IMG/VR virus record: IMGVR_UViG_3300049846_000507
Coordinates: 1 to 21,470 of that record
Source of the DNA: a virus
DNA: 21,470 nucleotides
Direction: 5' to 3' (one strand)
Shown here: piece after piece, positions 1 through 7,560 of the stretch
How positions within the stretch are numbered: the stretch's first letter is position 1
Layout: the number at the start of each line of letters is the position of its first letter
Position numbers and translations under genes: made by a program
The notes under the pieces: model-generated
Told to the model about the DNA's origin: nothing
The model's database searches: none
Seen by the model: only the letters and a program-made list of their open reading frames with translations

Positions 1-2
1 GT

Positions 3-1889
3 ATTCCTGAGTCCAACAAAAAGGATGCCAGCCGACAAGATGAGAAGTTTGAGGGTAAGGCAGAAATTTGGGAAATCTGGTGCGAAGCCACTAATAAAGT
101 TTACTGGATTCAAACCAATTACGAAAATATTTTAATCGAAGAGACAGAACCGCCTATTAAGTTTGAGGGCTTTTATCCTTGTTCTGTTATTAGACAAACC
201 CAAGACCCTAACAGTGTAATCCCAGTATCTGATTACTCTCATGTTAAGGACCAAATCCTTGAGGTAGAGCGCCTTACCACTCGTATTCATGCGCTAACTC
301 AGGCAGTACGGCCTAATTTCCTTTACGATGCTGCTATGGGTGATTACCTTGAGCAGTTGTTTCAAGATGACCTTAAAGGTATTGGTGTCACCGGCTGGAC
401 CGCTAATAAGGGGCGTGGTGGTTTGCAAGGCGGCATGGAGTTCTTGCCAGTTGAGCAGTTCGTAAGCGTACTTAATACGCTACAGCAAAACCGGCAATCA
501 GCTTTGCAACAGCTTTACGAAACACTAAAAGTATCAGACCTATTGCGTGGTACATCAGAGCAATACAAGTCAGCTACGGCTAACAGACTTGAAAGTGCTT
601 GGTCATCCCTTGGCTTAATCGTGCGTCAGAACATGTTCTGCAAATTTATCTCTGATGCCATTATGCACCTTGGCACGATTATTGCAGAGCAGTTTGACGA
701 AGAACGCATTTTAGACGTTGGTGATGCTGATAGACTTATTAGCGAGACTTTACCAACTCCAGCACCGCAGCCACAGATGCCCCCACCTCAGCCAGAGGTT
801 CCGCTTCCTGGTGAGCCAGTGGAAGAGCCGGAAGGTATGCCAGAAATGCCGGAAGGCATGGAAGCTCAAATCCCTGGCAATCCAGAAGCAGAGCTTGAGC
901 GTATTGAAGCTGAGATAATTGATATTTTACGAGATAGTAAAGAGCGCAATTACCGTATCCAAATAGCTTCCGACTCTATGGTAGCTATTGATCAGCAACA
1001 GCAGCAGCAAGAAGGCACTGTACTTATTCAGGCCGCTGGTGGGTTCTTTGATCAAATGCGTGGCCTAGTAGAGCAATACCCGCCATTAGCTCAGTTTAGC
1101 TTATCCTTATTTCAAAACTTTATTAAGCGCTTTAAGGGCGGTAAGGAAATCGACGGATTATTTAGCAAGGCTCTTAAAGAGATTGAGCAAATCTCCAAAG
1201 CTAAAGAAGAGGCAGCCAAGCAGCCGCCACCTCCAGATCCTAAGACACTTGAGATTCAGGGCCGTATGCAGATTGCACAGGTTGAGTCGCAAGCTAGGCT
1301 TCAAGCTACTCAAATGGAAATGCAAGACAAAGCCGTTAAGAATCAGCTCGCAGCTCAAGAACAACAGCTTAAAATGCAGCGTGATCAGCTTGAGGCGCAG
1401 CTTCGAGTACAAGACCAGCAATTTAAAGAGTACATGGAACAGCAGCGCCTTGCTATTGACCAACAGGAAGTGCAAGTCAAAGCACAAGCCGTACAAGTTG
1501 ATATGCTTAAAGTTCAGTCGATGGCTCAGACTGAAGCAGATAAAAATCTTATTAAGCAAGAAACTCAGCAGATGTCGCATATTCTGGAGATACAGCGCCT
1601 TGAGCTTGAGAACATGCGGATTAAATTATCTGAGTCAGAAAAGCTAATGGAAGAGCGCAGACTTGCTTCTGAACAAGCGCTAGAGCAAGTCAGGTTACGT
1701 ATGGAGCAGGTTAATACGCCAAGGCTAATGAGCATGGGCGGTATGACAGGCCGTAAGAAGTCAGGCAAGATAATTACTGATGACAACGGCAATCCAACAG
1801 CGATTGAGATAACAGAGCAACCAGAAGTAAAGGTACAACGAATAACTTTAGACGAAGAAGGCAACCCTAGCGGGATTGAATTAGAATAA
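3..1889 (+). CDS. Phage portal protein, 5'-truncated by window edge
   Basis: The frame is open from base 3, so the start lies outside the window; 628 codons remain. The ATG at 336 is internal. The portal is the dodecameric ring at the capsid vertex through which DNA is packaged and ejected. Visible support: the early segment with EIWEIW and KVYWI followed by GFYPC, and a middle segment with RNYRIQIASDSM and a following helical stretch (FFDQMRGLVEQYPPLAQF). These match the pattern I know from podoviral portals. Between them is a Pro/Glu/Met-rich linker (fragment residues about 250-291). The last 220 residues are a long Gln-rich coiled coil ending in two short copies of a GNPxxIEI-type motif in an acidic tail. 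The stop overlaps the next ATG (TAATG). The terminase is expected upstream, outside the window. Confidence 0.9.
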   Translation: MPESNKKDASRQDEKFEGKAEIWEIWCEATNKVYWIQTNYENILIEETEPPIKFEGFYPCSVIRQTQDPNSVIPVSDYSHVKDQILEVERLTTRIHALTQAVRPNFLYDAAMGDYLEQLFQDDLKGIGVTGWTANKGRGGLQGGMEFLPVEQFVSVLNTLQQNRQSALQQLYETLKVSDLLRGTSEQYKSATANRLESAWSSLGLIVRQNMFCKFISDAIMHLGTIIAEQFDEERILDVGDADRLISETLPTPAPQPQMPPPQPEVPLPGEPVEEPEGMPEMPEGMEAQIPGNPEAELERIEAEIIDILRDSKERNYRIQIASDSMVAIDQQQQQQEGTVLIQAAGGFFDQMRGLVEQYPPLAQFSLSLFQNFIKRFKGGKEIDGLFSKALKEIEQISKAKEEAAKQPPPPDPKTLEIQGRMQIAQVESQARLQATQMEMQDKAVKNQLAAQEQQLKMQRDQLEAQLRVQDQQFKEYMEQQRLAIDQQEVQVKAQAVQVDMLKVQSMAQTEADKNLIKQETQQMSHILEIQRLELENMRIKLSESEKLMEERRLASEQALEQVRLRMEQVNTPRLMSMGGMTGRKKSGKIITDDNGNPTAIEITEQPEVKVQRITLDEEGNPSGIELE

Positions 1890-2287
1890 TGGCAAACGCA
1901 CTCTATCCTAAAGGTAAGGAAAAGTTTGGATCTGCTTTAATCAACTTGCCTAGTGATACTATCAAAATAGCTTTGATAGATACTGGCGTTTACACTTACA
2001 GCTCAACTGATGAGTTCTTTTCAGCAGCTTCATCCGCTGTAGTCGGGACGGCAGTGACATTAGCGTCAAAGACAATAACTAACGGCGTGTTTGATGCGGC
2101 AGATGTAACTTTTACTTCTGTTACTGGCGCATCCGTAGAAGCTCTTATCATCTACAAAGATACAGGGTCAGCAGCTACATCCCCGCTGATTATGTATCTT
2201 GACGTAGCAGCAAGCGGATTACCTGTTACACCAAACGGGAACAACATTGATGTTCAGTTTAATGCTTCTGGAATCTTTGCACTTTAA
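1889..2287 (+). CDS. Small phage virion protein (head/neck accessory type)
   Basis: 132 residues, starting inside the portal stop codon (TAATG), so translation is probably coupled to the portal. The pattern MANALYPKGKEKFG, IKIALIDTGVYTYS, a central ITNGVFDAADVTF and SPLIMYLDVASGLPVTPNG belongs to a family widespread in tailed-phage structural clusters. No enzyme motif, signal peptide or membrane segment is seen; the second half looks like a compact beta fold. The precise position in the virion is not established from sequence. Its site directly after the portal suggests a minor head or capsid-surface protein. Family membership is recognised from memory, and the structural role is inferred. 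Confidence 0.75.
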   Translation: MANALYPKGKEKFGSALINLPSDTIKIALIDTGVYTYSSTDEFFSAASSAVVGTAVTLASKTITNGVFDAADVTFTSVTGASVEALIIYKDTGSAATSPLIMYLDVAASGLPVTPNGNNIDVQFNASGIFAL

Positions 2288-2296
2288 AGGAGATTT

Positions 2297-2728
2297 ATGG
2301 CCGATAACGTAGGATATACGCCAGGAACAGGGGCAACGATTGCAGCCGATGATATTGCTTCAGTTCTGTATCAGCGAGTAAAAATATCAGAAGGTGCTGA
2401 TGGTAGTGCTACTGACGTATCTGCTGCCAATCCAATGCCATCTTCAGTACCAGGCGCAGTATCAGCAACAATACTTAGCTTAACTACGGCAGCAACAGGA
2501 ACTAACTGGACTGCGTTCGCTTCTACAACGTGCCAATCACTAGACATTGTAAATACATCTTCAGTGTCTATCGAATACAGGCGTGGTGGTGCTGGTAGCA
2601 CAATGACCATTCTTAGCGGTTCTTCTCGCCTTGTTGTAGGCATTACTAACGCTAACCAAATAGAAGTTAGGCGAGTAGACACAAGCAATACGCAGATAAC
2701 TATTCCAGCAGAGGCAATAGTAATATGA
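2297..2728 (+). CDS. Small phage virion protein with conserved N-terminal motif
   Basis: 143 residues with an ideal ribosome binding site (AAAGGAG, bases 2286-2292) ahead of the ATG. The N-terminus carries GYTPGTGATIAADDI and YQRVKISEGADGSATDV, a segment I recognise from phage structural proteins. The rest (about residues 55-143) is a Ser/Thr-rich beta domain ending in strands around LDIVNTSSVSIEYRRG and NQIEVRRVDTSNTQITIPAEA. No catalytic motif is visible. It overlaps the next gene by ATGA, linking it to the glycine-rich protein that follows. It is probably a capsid- or fibre-associated accessory protein; the exact role is unknown. Confidence 0.7.
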   Translation: MADNVGYTPGTGATIAADDIASVLYQRVKISEGADGSATDVSAANPMPSSVPGAVSATILSLTTAATGTNWTAFASTTCQSLDIVNTSSVSIEYRRGGAGSTMTILSGSSRLVVGITNANQIEVRRVDTSNTQITIPAEAIVI

Positions 2729-3660
2729 CGGGAACGCTGACCAGGCTACCTGGTGGTGGCATACGCATTATTCGTGAGTATACGTCTTCCGACACTTGGA
2801 CTAAACAAGCCGGATTAAAGTCTGCTTATGTTGTTTGCGTAGGCGCTGGTGGTGGTGGTGGTTCTGGTGCTCGAAATGCCGGAGGTTCTCTTAAAACCGG
2901 AGGGGCGGGCGGAGGAAGTGGGGCAATAGCAACTCGTCTTTTAATGGCATCTGAGATTGGAGCGACTGAATCAATTACAGTAGGCGCTGGAGGAACAGGA
3001 GGCGCAGCACAAACAGCAGATAATACCGCAGGGAATCCAGGAGGCGCTGGCACATCTTCATCATTTGGAACTCTTGTTGTTGGTCGATTGGGCGCTGGTG
3101 GAAATGCTGGAAGCCTTACCGCAACTCCAACTGGAGGCGCTGGCGGCGCTGTAGCAAACTGTACTCCTCCTCAATATCCAACTATTCCTGGGATTGTAGG
3201 AACGTCAGGCGGAAATGCAAACGGAACTGCGGCAAGTGCTGTGTCAATGCAAACTGTAGGCATCTCAAGTGGAGCTGGCGGTGGAGGAATTACCGCAGCA
3301 AGTGGAACTGGTTCAGGAGGGGCTGGTGGGCGAGCTTTTAACATAAACGGCACTCAATCTGCTGCTCGTGCTGGTGGTGGTGCGGGAACTGGAGTCGCTG
3401 GCACTGCTGGTTTAGACAATTACGCCTTACAGCTTTTAAATGACTACTTAACTAGTGCACAACTTACTAACGGCGTAGGCACGTCTGGCGCAGGTGGAGG
3501 GAGTGGAAATACTACAGGCACCGTAGCGGGCGGCGATGGTGGTAAAGGCGGGAATTGCGGCGCTGGTGGTGGTGGTGGCGGAGCTTCTAGCAACGGAGCA
3601 AACAGCGGCAAAGGGGGCGATGGTGGAGCAGGTTTAGTAATTGTAGTGGAGTATTATTAA
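2725..3660 (+). CDS. Glycine-rich fibre/adhesin-like virion protein
   Basis: 311 residues. A short N-terminal beta segment (REYTSSDTWTKQAGLKSAYVVCVGAG, about residues 17-43, given in part) leads into a long Gly/Ala/Ser-rich body with repeated GAGGGGG, GGAGGG and TGGAGG runs, ending in DGGAGLVIVVEYY. The pattern of a YTSSDTWTK-type start, many glycine runs and a VIVVEYY end is typical of phage glycine-rich tip or fibre domains, in which polyglycine strands can pack as a sandwich in receptor-binding proteins. ATGA overlap with the preceding gene. It lies among head genes rather than beside the main tail fibre at 18322, so it may be a head fibre or a second adhesin. The fold class is fairly secure; binding function is inferred. 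Confidence 0.75.
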   Translation: MTGTLTRLPGGGIRIIREYTSSDTWTKQAGLKSAYVVCVGAGGGGGSGARNAGGSLKTGGAGGGSGAIATRLLMASEIGATESITVGAGGTGGAAQTADNTAGNPGGAGTSSSFGTLVVGRLGAGGNAGSLTATPTGGAGGAVANCTPPQYPTIPGIVGTSGGNANGTAASAVSMQTVGISSGAGGGGITAASGTGSGGAGGRAFNINGTQSAARAGGGAGTGVAGTAGLDNYALQLLNDYLTSAQLTNGVGTSGAGGGSGNTTGTVAGGDGGKGGNCGAGGGGGGASSNGANSGKGGDGGAGLVIVVEYY

Positions 3661-3661
3661 C

Positions 3662-3844
3662 GTGCCGTACTACGCAGTTTTTTATCAACAGAAGTGTGTT
3701 GCTAAGATTGTATGGGATGGCGCTTCTCCTTACTACACGCCATTTTTATACGATGAAATAGTTCCTGATCCAGAAAATCAAATACCAGTACACAATGGAG
3801 ATGAGCCAGTCTATCCACCTGGGGGCGAGGGAGAAGGTGAATGA
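3662..3844 (+). CDS. 60-residue fibre-associated small protein, GTG start
   Basis: 60 residues starting at GTG, one base after the stop of the glycine-rich gene, with GGAG (3648-3651) ten bases upstream as ribosome binding site. The sequence begins MPYYAVFYQQ with an IVWDGAS motif, then an acidic/proline tail (PPGGEGEGE). Small proteins with a start of the YAV...xxIxWDG type commonly sit directly after phage fibre genes, so a partner or assembly role for the glycine-rich protein is a reasonable inference. There is no membrane segment or signal peptide. ATGA overlap with the next gene supports that it is translated. Confidence 0.65.
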   Translation: MPYYAVFYQQKCVAKIVWDGASPYYTPFLYDEIVPDPENQIPVHNGDEPVYPPGGEGEGE

Positions 3845-4680
3845 GCTTTTTAACGCTTCTACAGACTCAGGCCGCTACTCAGACGATAACTCTCAATAGA
3901 GTAGAGTCTACTGCTCAAATCTTCCTACCTACGGTAGTTCAAGCTGGTGGCACTCAAACTATTACGCTTAACCGGCTAGAGTCGACCGCTCAAATATTCT
4001 TACCTACAGTCACACAGGTTGGCGGAGCTCAAACGATAACACTTAATCTGCTTGGCCCTACCTCGCAGATATTTTTACCAACAATCACTTCAGTCTCTAG
4101 CGTTGTTGATACCTCTGATATTCTTACCAGGTATAAGCGCAAACGGTCAGAGTCTAAAGAAGAAGAAGAGATAGCAGCACAGCTACTAAAAGCTAGGCAA
4201 AAGCGGCCACAAGTAGAGCAAAAGTCCAGAGAGTTACGCAACTGGAAGAAGCTAATCTACGAAGCTATATACGGAGCAGATACCGTAGAAGAGCTAAATG
4301 CCATTGATGCAACCAATGTTCCAGCAGATTCGCCTGAAGTTGTAGCAGCAATATTAGCTGAGATAGAAGAGCAGAAAGCACTTCGTAAGGCTGAGATTAA
4401 GCTAAAGATGGAAGAAGCGTCGTTACAAGCGGCGCAGCTAGAATCGCAAATATCTGAAAGAATTGATGAGCAAAAACGTGCAATTCAGGCTATAAAGGAC
4501 TTACAGCAGGAAGTAATGACCCGCCATGCTGTAGCAGTAGAAGCGGCAAGACAGATGGAAATGCAAGCGTTCTTACAGCTACAAGAAGCAGAACGTAAGG
4601 CTGAGGAGTTTACCCGCAAACGAAATAACCGTATAAAGCGATTAAAGGCTTTAATGTGGTTAGCAAAAATAGACCTATGA
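3841..4680 (+). CDS. Virion protein with three 25-residue beta repeats and a long coiled coil
   Basis: 279 residues. Residues 13-37, 38-62 and 63-87 are three tandem copies of a repeat with core QTITLNxxxSTAQIFLPT. Repeats of this kind (alternating ITL and xIFxPTV strands) occur in phage structural proteins and probably form a beta structure. A KRKRSESKEEEEIA segment follows, then a region around LRNWKKLIYEAIYGADTVEELNAID, and then a charged alpha-helical coiled coil to the end (about residues 170-279; Glu, Lys, Gln and Arg rich). The first repeats differ at many third codon positions but little in protein, so the repeat is under selection. ATGA overlaps on both sides. It is probably a head- or fibre-attached structural protein; no family name is assigned. 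Confidence 0.7.
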   Translation: MSFLTLLQTQAATQTITLNRVESTAQIFLPTVVQAGGTQTITLNRLESTAQIFLPTVTQVGGAQTITLNLLGPTSQIFLPTITSVSSVVDTSDILTRYKRKRSESKEEEEIAAQLLKARQKRPQVEQKSRELRNWKKLIYEAIYGADTVEELNAIDATNVPADSPEVVAAILAEIEEQKALRKAEIKLKMEEASLQAAQLESQISERIDEQKRAIQAIKDLQQEVMTRHAVAVEAARQMEMQAFLQLQEAERKAEEFTRKRNNRIKRLKALMWLAKIDL

Positions 4681-5000
4681 CAAAATACAAACTGTTCCAG
4701 TGGTGTCACGTTAAGCAGAAAGTAGTTCCAATAGAGCAGGTAGAGCGTAGAGCACAGTCTAATGCTCGTGACTTGTTTATCCAAGACGAGATGGAACCGA
4801 CTCGCAATCCGCTAAATCCTAAAGAAGTCTATACCAGTAAATCAAAGCTACGGGCGGCCTATAAGGCTGCTGGAGCTGTTGAGGTTGGCGATTCCTACGA
4901 TAGAGGGTACATCCCCGACCACGAGTCGGGCGCATCCACTCGCAGGATGGCCAAAGAGTTAAGCAACAAAATAATAGATAGGTATAGAAATGGAAGATAA
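4677..5000 (+). CDS. Conserved small podoviral protein upstream of scaffold
   Basis: 107 residues from the ATG at 4677, which overlaps the previous stop as ATGA. An in-frame GTG at 4656 would add seven residues but would deepen the overlap, so the ATG is preferred. The conserved core is FIQDEMEPTRNPLNPKEVY followed by TSKSKLRAAYKAAGAVEVG, a pattern I know from many podovirus-type genomes just before the scaffolding gene. It is small, basic and soluble. Its role is not established; the position suggests a head-assembly helper or minor virion protein. It overlaps the scaffold gene by 11 bases. Confidence 0.75.
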   Translation: MTKYKLFQWCHVKQKVVPIEQVERRAQSNARDLFIQDEMEPTRNPLNPKEVYTSKSKLRAAYKAAGAVEVGDSYDRGYIPDHESGASTRRMAKELSNKIIDRYRNGR

Positions 5001-6021
5001 CGAGATCTTAAATCCTACAGATACAGAGCTTACCGTAGAGCGTGAACCGGCTAGTTTATCGATTAGGCAGTCCCTAAAACAGCAATTCAAAAGCGGCGGC
5101 AAAGAGGAGGACGGTAACACAGAAGCAAGTGAAGCAGATAGCTCCAACGAGAATGTCAGCGTAGTTTCTCAAGAAACTGCACAGCCAGCGCCGATACCAT
5201 TGGCTCCCCCCGCTGACATGAACGCTGCCGAAAAGGATGCTTTTCTTAACCCGACTCCTGCTAATGCTCATGTTTTACAATCCTATTTAAACCGTAGGGC
5301 TTACGAAACACGATCTGACTATAGCCGAAAAATGCAGGAGGTTGAACAGCTAAAACGTCAAACCTCTGGGCTATACGAGACAATCAAGCAGTACGAAGAC
5401 GAGTACGCTAGGGATGGTATTTCTATAGCTGACGTTACCAGGCGAGCCGTTGCATGGGATAAAGCTATGCAAGCTAACCCAGTAGCAACTGCACTTGATT
5501 GGCTAAATTCTTACGGTATCAATCCGCAAGACTTAACCAACTATCAACCACAAGAAGCGCAGCAGCCACAATACCTAACCAGGGAAGATGCAGAACGCAT
5601 AGCTGAAGAGCGATTTAAGTCTATTCAATCAGAGAACGAAAAAAAGGCACTTGAGTACTACAACCAACAGGTAGTAAACTCATTTATGAATAACAAGCCG
5701 TTATTCAGGGATCCAGAAACAGCTTCTCAATTAGAGGCTGAAATGGCTCCAGTTGTTCAGGCTTTAAATGCTACAGGGCGGTACTCCTCCCCTGAGCAAG
5801 TACTAGAGACTGCGTACAACTATGTGGTTAACGGCAATCCGACTTTTTCCGGTCTCGTTCAAAAAATGACCGCAAAGCCGGTAATACAGCAGCAGCAAGC
5901 AGTAGCTCAAAAGGCGAAACAAGCTGCCAAATCAATATCTGGCTCCGCCGGTAGCGGGACTCCCAGGGTACAATCAAAATCACTAGGGGATAACCTGCGT
6001 CGGCGATTCATAGGAGAATAG
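4990..6021 (+). CDS. Capsid scaffolding protein
   Basis: 343 residues, directly before the major capsid gene, as expected for a scaffold that guides procapsid assembly and then leaves the head. The composition fits: an acidic disordered N-terminus (residues 1-75, rich in Glu, Ser and Asn), an alpha-helical middle (NRRAYETRSDYSRKMQEVEQ and on), a Gln-rich linker around residues 180-195, a second helical part, and a basic C-terminus ending NLRRRFIGE. Basic C-termini contact coat protein in known scaffolds. A segment VATALDWLNSYGINPQDLTNY resembles scaffold-type proteins of related podoviruses. No protease motif is seen. It starts within the preceding gene, so expression is probably coupled. Confidence 0.8.
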   Translation: MEDNEILNPTDTELTVEREPASLSIRQSLKQQFKSGGKEEDGNTEASEADSSNENVSVVSQETAQPAPIPLAPPADMNAAEKDAFLNPTPANAHVLQSYLNRRAYETRSDYSRKMQEVEQLKRQTSGLYETIKQYEDEYARDGISIADVTRRAVAWDKAMQANPVATALDWLNSYGINPQDLTNYQPQEAQQPQYLTREDAERIAEERFKSIQSENEKKALEYYNQQVVNSFMNNKPLFRDPETASQLEAEMAPVVQALNATGRYSSPEQVLETAYNYVVNGNPTFSGLVQKMTAKPVIQQQQAVAQKAKQAAKSISGSAGSGTPRVQSKSLGDNLRRRFIGE

Positions 6022-6059
6022 CCATACGGTTATCCCATAAACTTTAAGGGATAACTAAA
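6022..6059 (+). promoter_or_regulatory. Hairpin in the major capsid gene leader that includes its ribosome binding site
   Basis: The short gap before the capsid gene contains an 8-bp perfect stem, GTTATCCC (6029-6036) with GGGATAAC (6048-6055), extendable by one G-T pair (6028/6056), with an 11-base A/T-rich loop. The only Shine-Dalgarno-like sequence, AAGGG (6046-6050), lies partly in the 3' arm, nine bases before the ATG. There is no T-tract, so it is not a standard terminator. It could tune translation, protect the transcript, or be an RNA processing site. The pairing is seen; the role is inferred. Confidence 0.55.
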
Positions 6060-7016
6060 ATGGCTAATTTAGAAGAGGCAATTGTATCAACCCTCTGGGA
6101 TCAGTCAGAAGAGATAGCGGACTTGGTGCTTCACCACAACCCGCTTACCTCAACTCTGGACGAGAAGGGAAGAATCAAGAAGATTGGCGGCGGCTATGAG
6201 CTCCGTAAGCCAGTAATGTACAACGATGCAGCAGTAGGTGGATTCTATCAGGGATATCAGGCTTTTGACCTATCCTCGATTGATGACCTTACAGCTTTCC
6301 GTTTCCAGATTAAGCAGTGCTATGAGCCTGTAGCGATGAACGGACGCGAAAAGCGTGCGAATCGTGATGAGGCTGCCTTGCTTGATCTAGCTGAGGCTAA
6401 GATGGAAGCTGCTATCGAGCGCCTAAAGAATACAGTTTCTACCTCCCTTCGTGGCGATGGAACTGGAGCTGGTGGACTAGAGTTTGACGGTGTTAAGAAA
6501 GCCGTTTCAACTTCTCCGTCTTCTGGTACTTACGGTGGAATTGATCGTACTGCTAACCTCTGGGCTAGAAACTACGCAACAAACGTAACTCTAACCGCTG
6601 CAAACGTTCAGGAGAATATTACCGATGTTATCAGCCGCTTAACTCGTGGCTCTGAGGCACCGGACCTTGGTCTTATGGATCGTACAGCCTGGAAGAATCT
6701 CCATAGCTCACTAACTGCAATTCAGCGTATTCAGCTTCCAACAAAGAAGGCTGTAGCTGGTTTCCGTGTTCTTAGCTATGACGGATGCGATTTCGTGTTC
6801 GATGGTGGATACGGATCGTCAGTTCTTGAGTCGAACTCATGCCGATTGCTCAATACTAAGTATTGGACATTCGATATGGTTCGTGGAGCTGACTTTAAGC
6901 CACTAACGCCAACTATGGACCGTCCGATTGACCAGGATGCTTTCTTCACCGTAATTATCGTTGAAGGGAACCTCTGCTGTTCAGCTCCGGCTCTCCAGGG
7001 TGTAATTTACGCTTAA
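6060..7016 (+). CDS. Major capsid protein (HK97-type fold expected)
   Basis: 318 residues, right after the scaffold and before a decoration-like gene. The N-terminal helix region runs MANLEEAIVSTLWDQ. Then come GGYELRKPVMYNDAAVGGFYQG (seen in part, residues about 46-67), the long helix with AALLDLAEAKMEAAIERLKNT (in part), a GLEFDGVKKAV segment, and GGIDRTANLWARNYA, the 'GGID...WxxN' signature common in capsid proteins of this podoviral type. The C-terminal part has LMDRTAWKNLHSS and DCxFVFDGGYG-like strands ending in a hydrophobic tail. No N-terminal delta domain of the HK97 kind is present, in agreement with a separate scaffold. Length matches the family (about 300-350). Leader hairpin described separately. 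Confidence 0.88.
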   Translation: MANLEEAIVSTLWDQSEEIADLVLHHNPLTSTLDEKGRIKKIGGGYELRKPVMYNDAAVGGFYQGYQAFDLSSIDDLTAFRFQIKQCYEPVAMNGREKRANRDEAALLDLAEAKMEAAIERLKNTVSTSLRGDGTGAGGLEFDGVKKAVSTSPSSGTYGGIDRTANLWARNYATNVTLTAANVQENITDVISRLTRGSEAPDLGLMDRTAWKNLHSSLTAIQRIQLPTKKAVAGFRVLSYDGCDFVFDGGYGSSVLESNSCRLLNTKYWTFDMVRGADFKPLTPTMDRPIDQDAFFTVIIVEGNLCCSAPALQGVIYA

Positions 7017-7032
7017 TTAGGAGGATTGGAAT

Positions 7033-7518
7033 ATGTCACAGGTAGGATCATTTGGTGTTAATTATAAGAAAACTTTTACGGATACTAATCTTCCGTTGCC
7101 AGCACCACTGGCTACAGTTGGTTCGCTCGTAGAAGGTGACTTCGTATTTGTTCAGGCTGATGGAGCTATTGACCAGTACGGTTTCGTAAAAATCGAAGCT
7201 GATGGTCAGGCTGCTATGCTGACAACTACAAATGCTGGATCTAATGCACTCATGGTTGGAGTAGCTCAGGTAGCTGCTCTTGATAATGAGTATCTTTGGG
7301 TCTGGATCGGCGGCCCTATGGGCGGCGGTGTAGGTAAGGGTATTCGTGGTAAGGTAGCTGCAAGTTATGTTGCTAAGGCTAACCTTAACACAACTGCAAC
7401 AGCAGGTGTGGCCGACGATGCTTCTACTACACTGATCAAGGGTGGTGTTGGACTTGCTTCAACAACTCCTGCGGCTGCTGTAGAGCTTGGCTCAGTAGAT
7501 CACCTACGAGTCAACTAA
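7033..7518 (+). CDS. Probable capsid decoration protein
   Basis: 161 residues with a strong ribosome binding site (TAGGAGG, 7018-7024). It is rich in Ala, Gly, Val and Thr with beta-type segments: LVEGDFVFVQADGAIDQYGFVKIEAD (in part, residues 32-57), then ALMVGVAQVAALDNEYLWVWIGG, then AGVADDASTTLIKGGVG. The 'GVAQVA...EYxWVWxxG' pattern is typical of small capsid-surface or decoration proteins encoded just after major capsid genes. No catalytic motif. A rho-independent terminator follows directly after the stop, so this gene ends the scaffold-capsid transcription unit or a strongly attenuated part of it. Confidence 0.68.
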   Translation: MSQVGSFGVNYKKTFTDTNLPLPAPLATVGSLVEGDFVFVQADGAIDQYGFVKIEADGQAAMLTTTNAGSNALMVGVAQVAALDNEYLWVWIGGPMGGGVGKGIRGKVAASYVAKANLNTTATAGVADDASTTLIKGGVGLASTTPAAAVELGSVDHLRVN

Positions 7519-7525
7519 CCTAAAT

Positions 7526-7550
7526 GGGGGGTAGCAATACCCCCCTTTTT
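7526..7550 (+). terminator. Rho-independent terminator after decoration gene
   Basis: A perfect 8-bp stem GGGGGGTA (7526-7533) / TACCCCCC (7538-7545) with a GCAA tetraloop, followed by five T. GCAA is a stable GNRA loop. It sits between the capsid/decoration genes and the next small virion gene, just before that gene's GAGG ribosome binding site. It would lower transcription of everything downstream relative to capsid protein. Confidence 0.88.
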
Positions 7551-7560
7551 GTGAGGATTT

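Noticed and set aside
1183-1647. 154-codon + strand frame inside the portal coiled coil
   Set aside because: An alternate frame within repetitive Gln/Glu/Lys codons; the portal frame is continuous and supported. No start signal.
4656-4679. GTG start seven codons upstream for the conserved small gene before the scaffold
   Set aside because: The ATG at 4677 gives the ATGA overlap used throughout this block, and the conserved pattern starts there.
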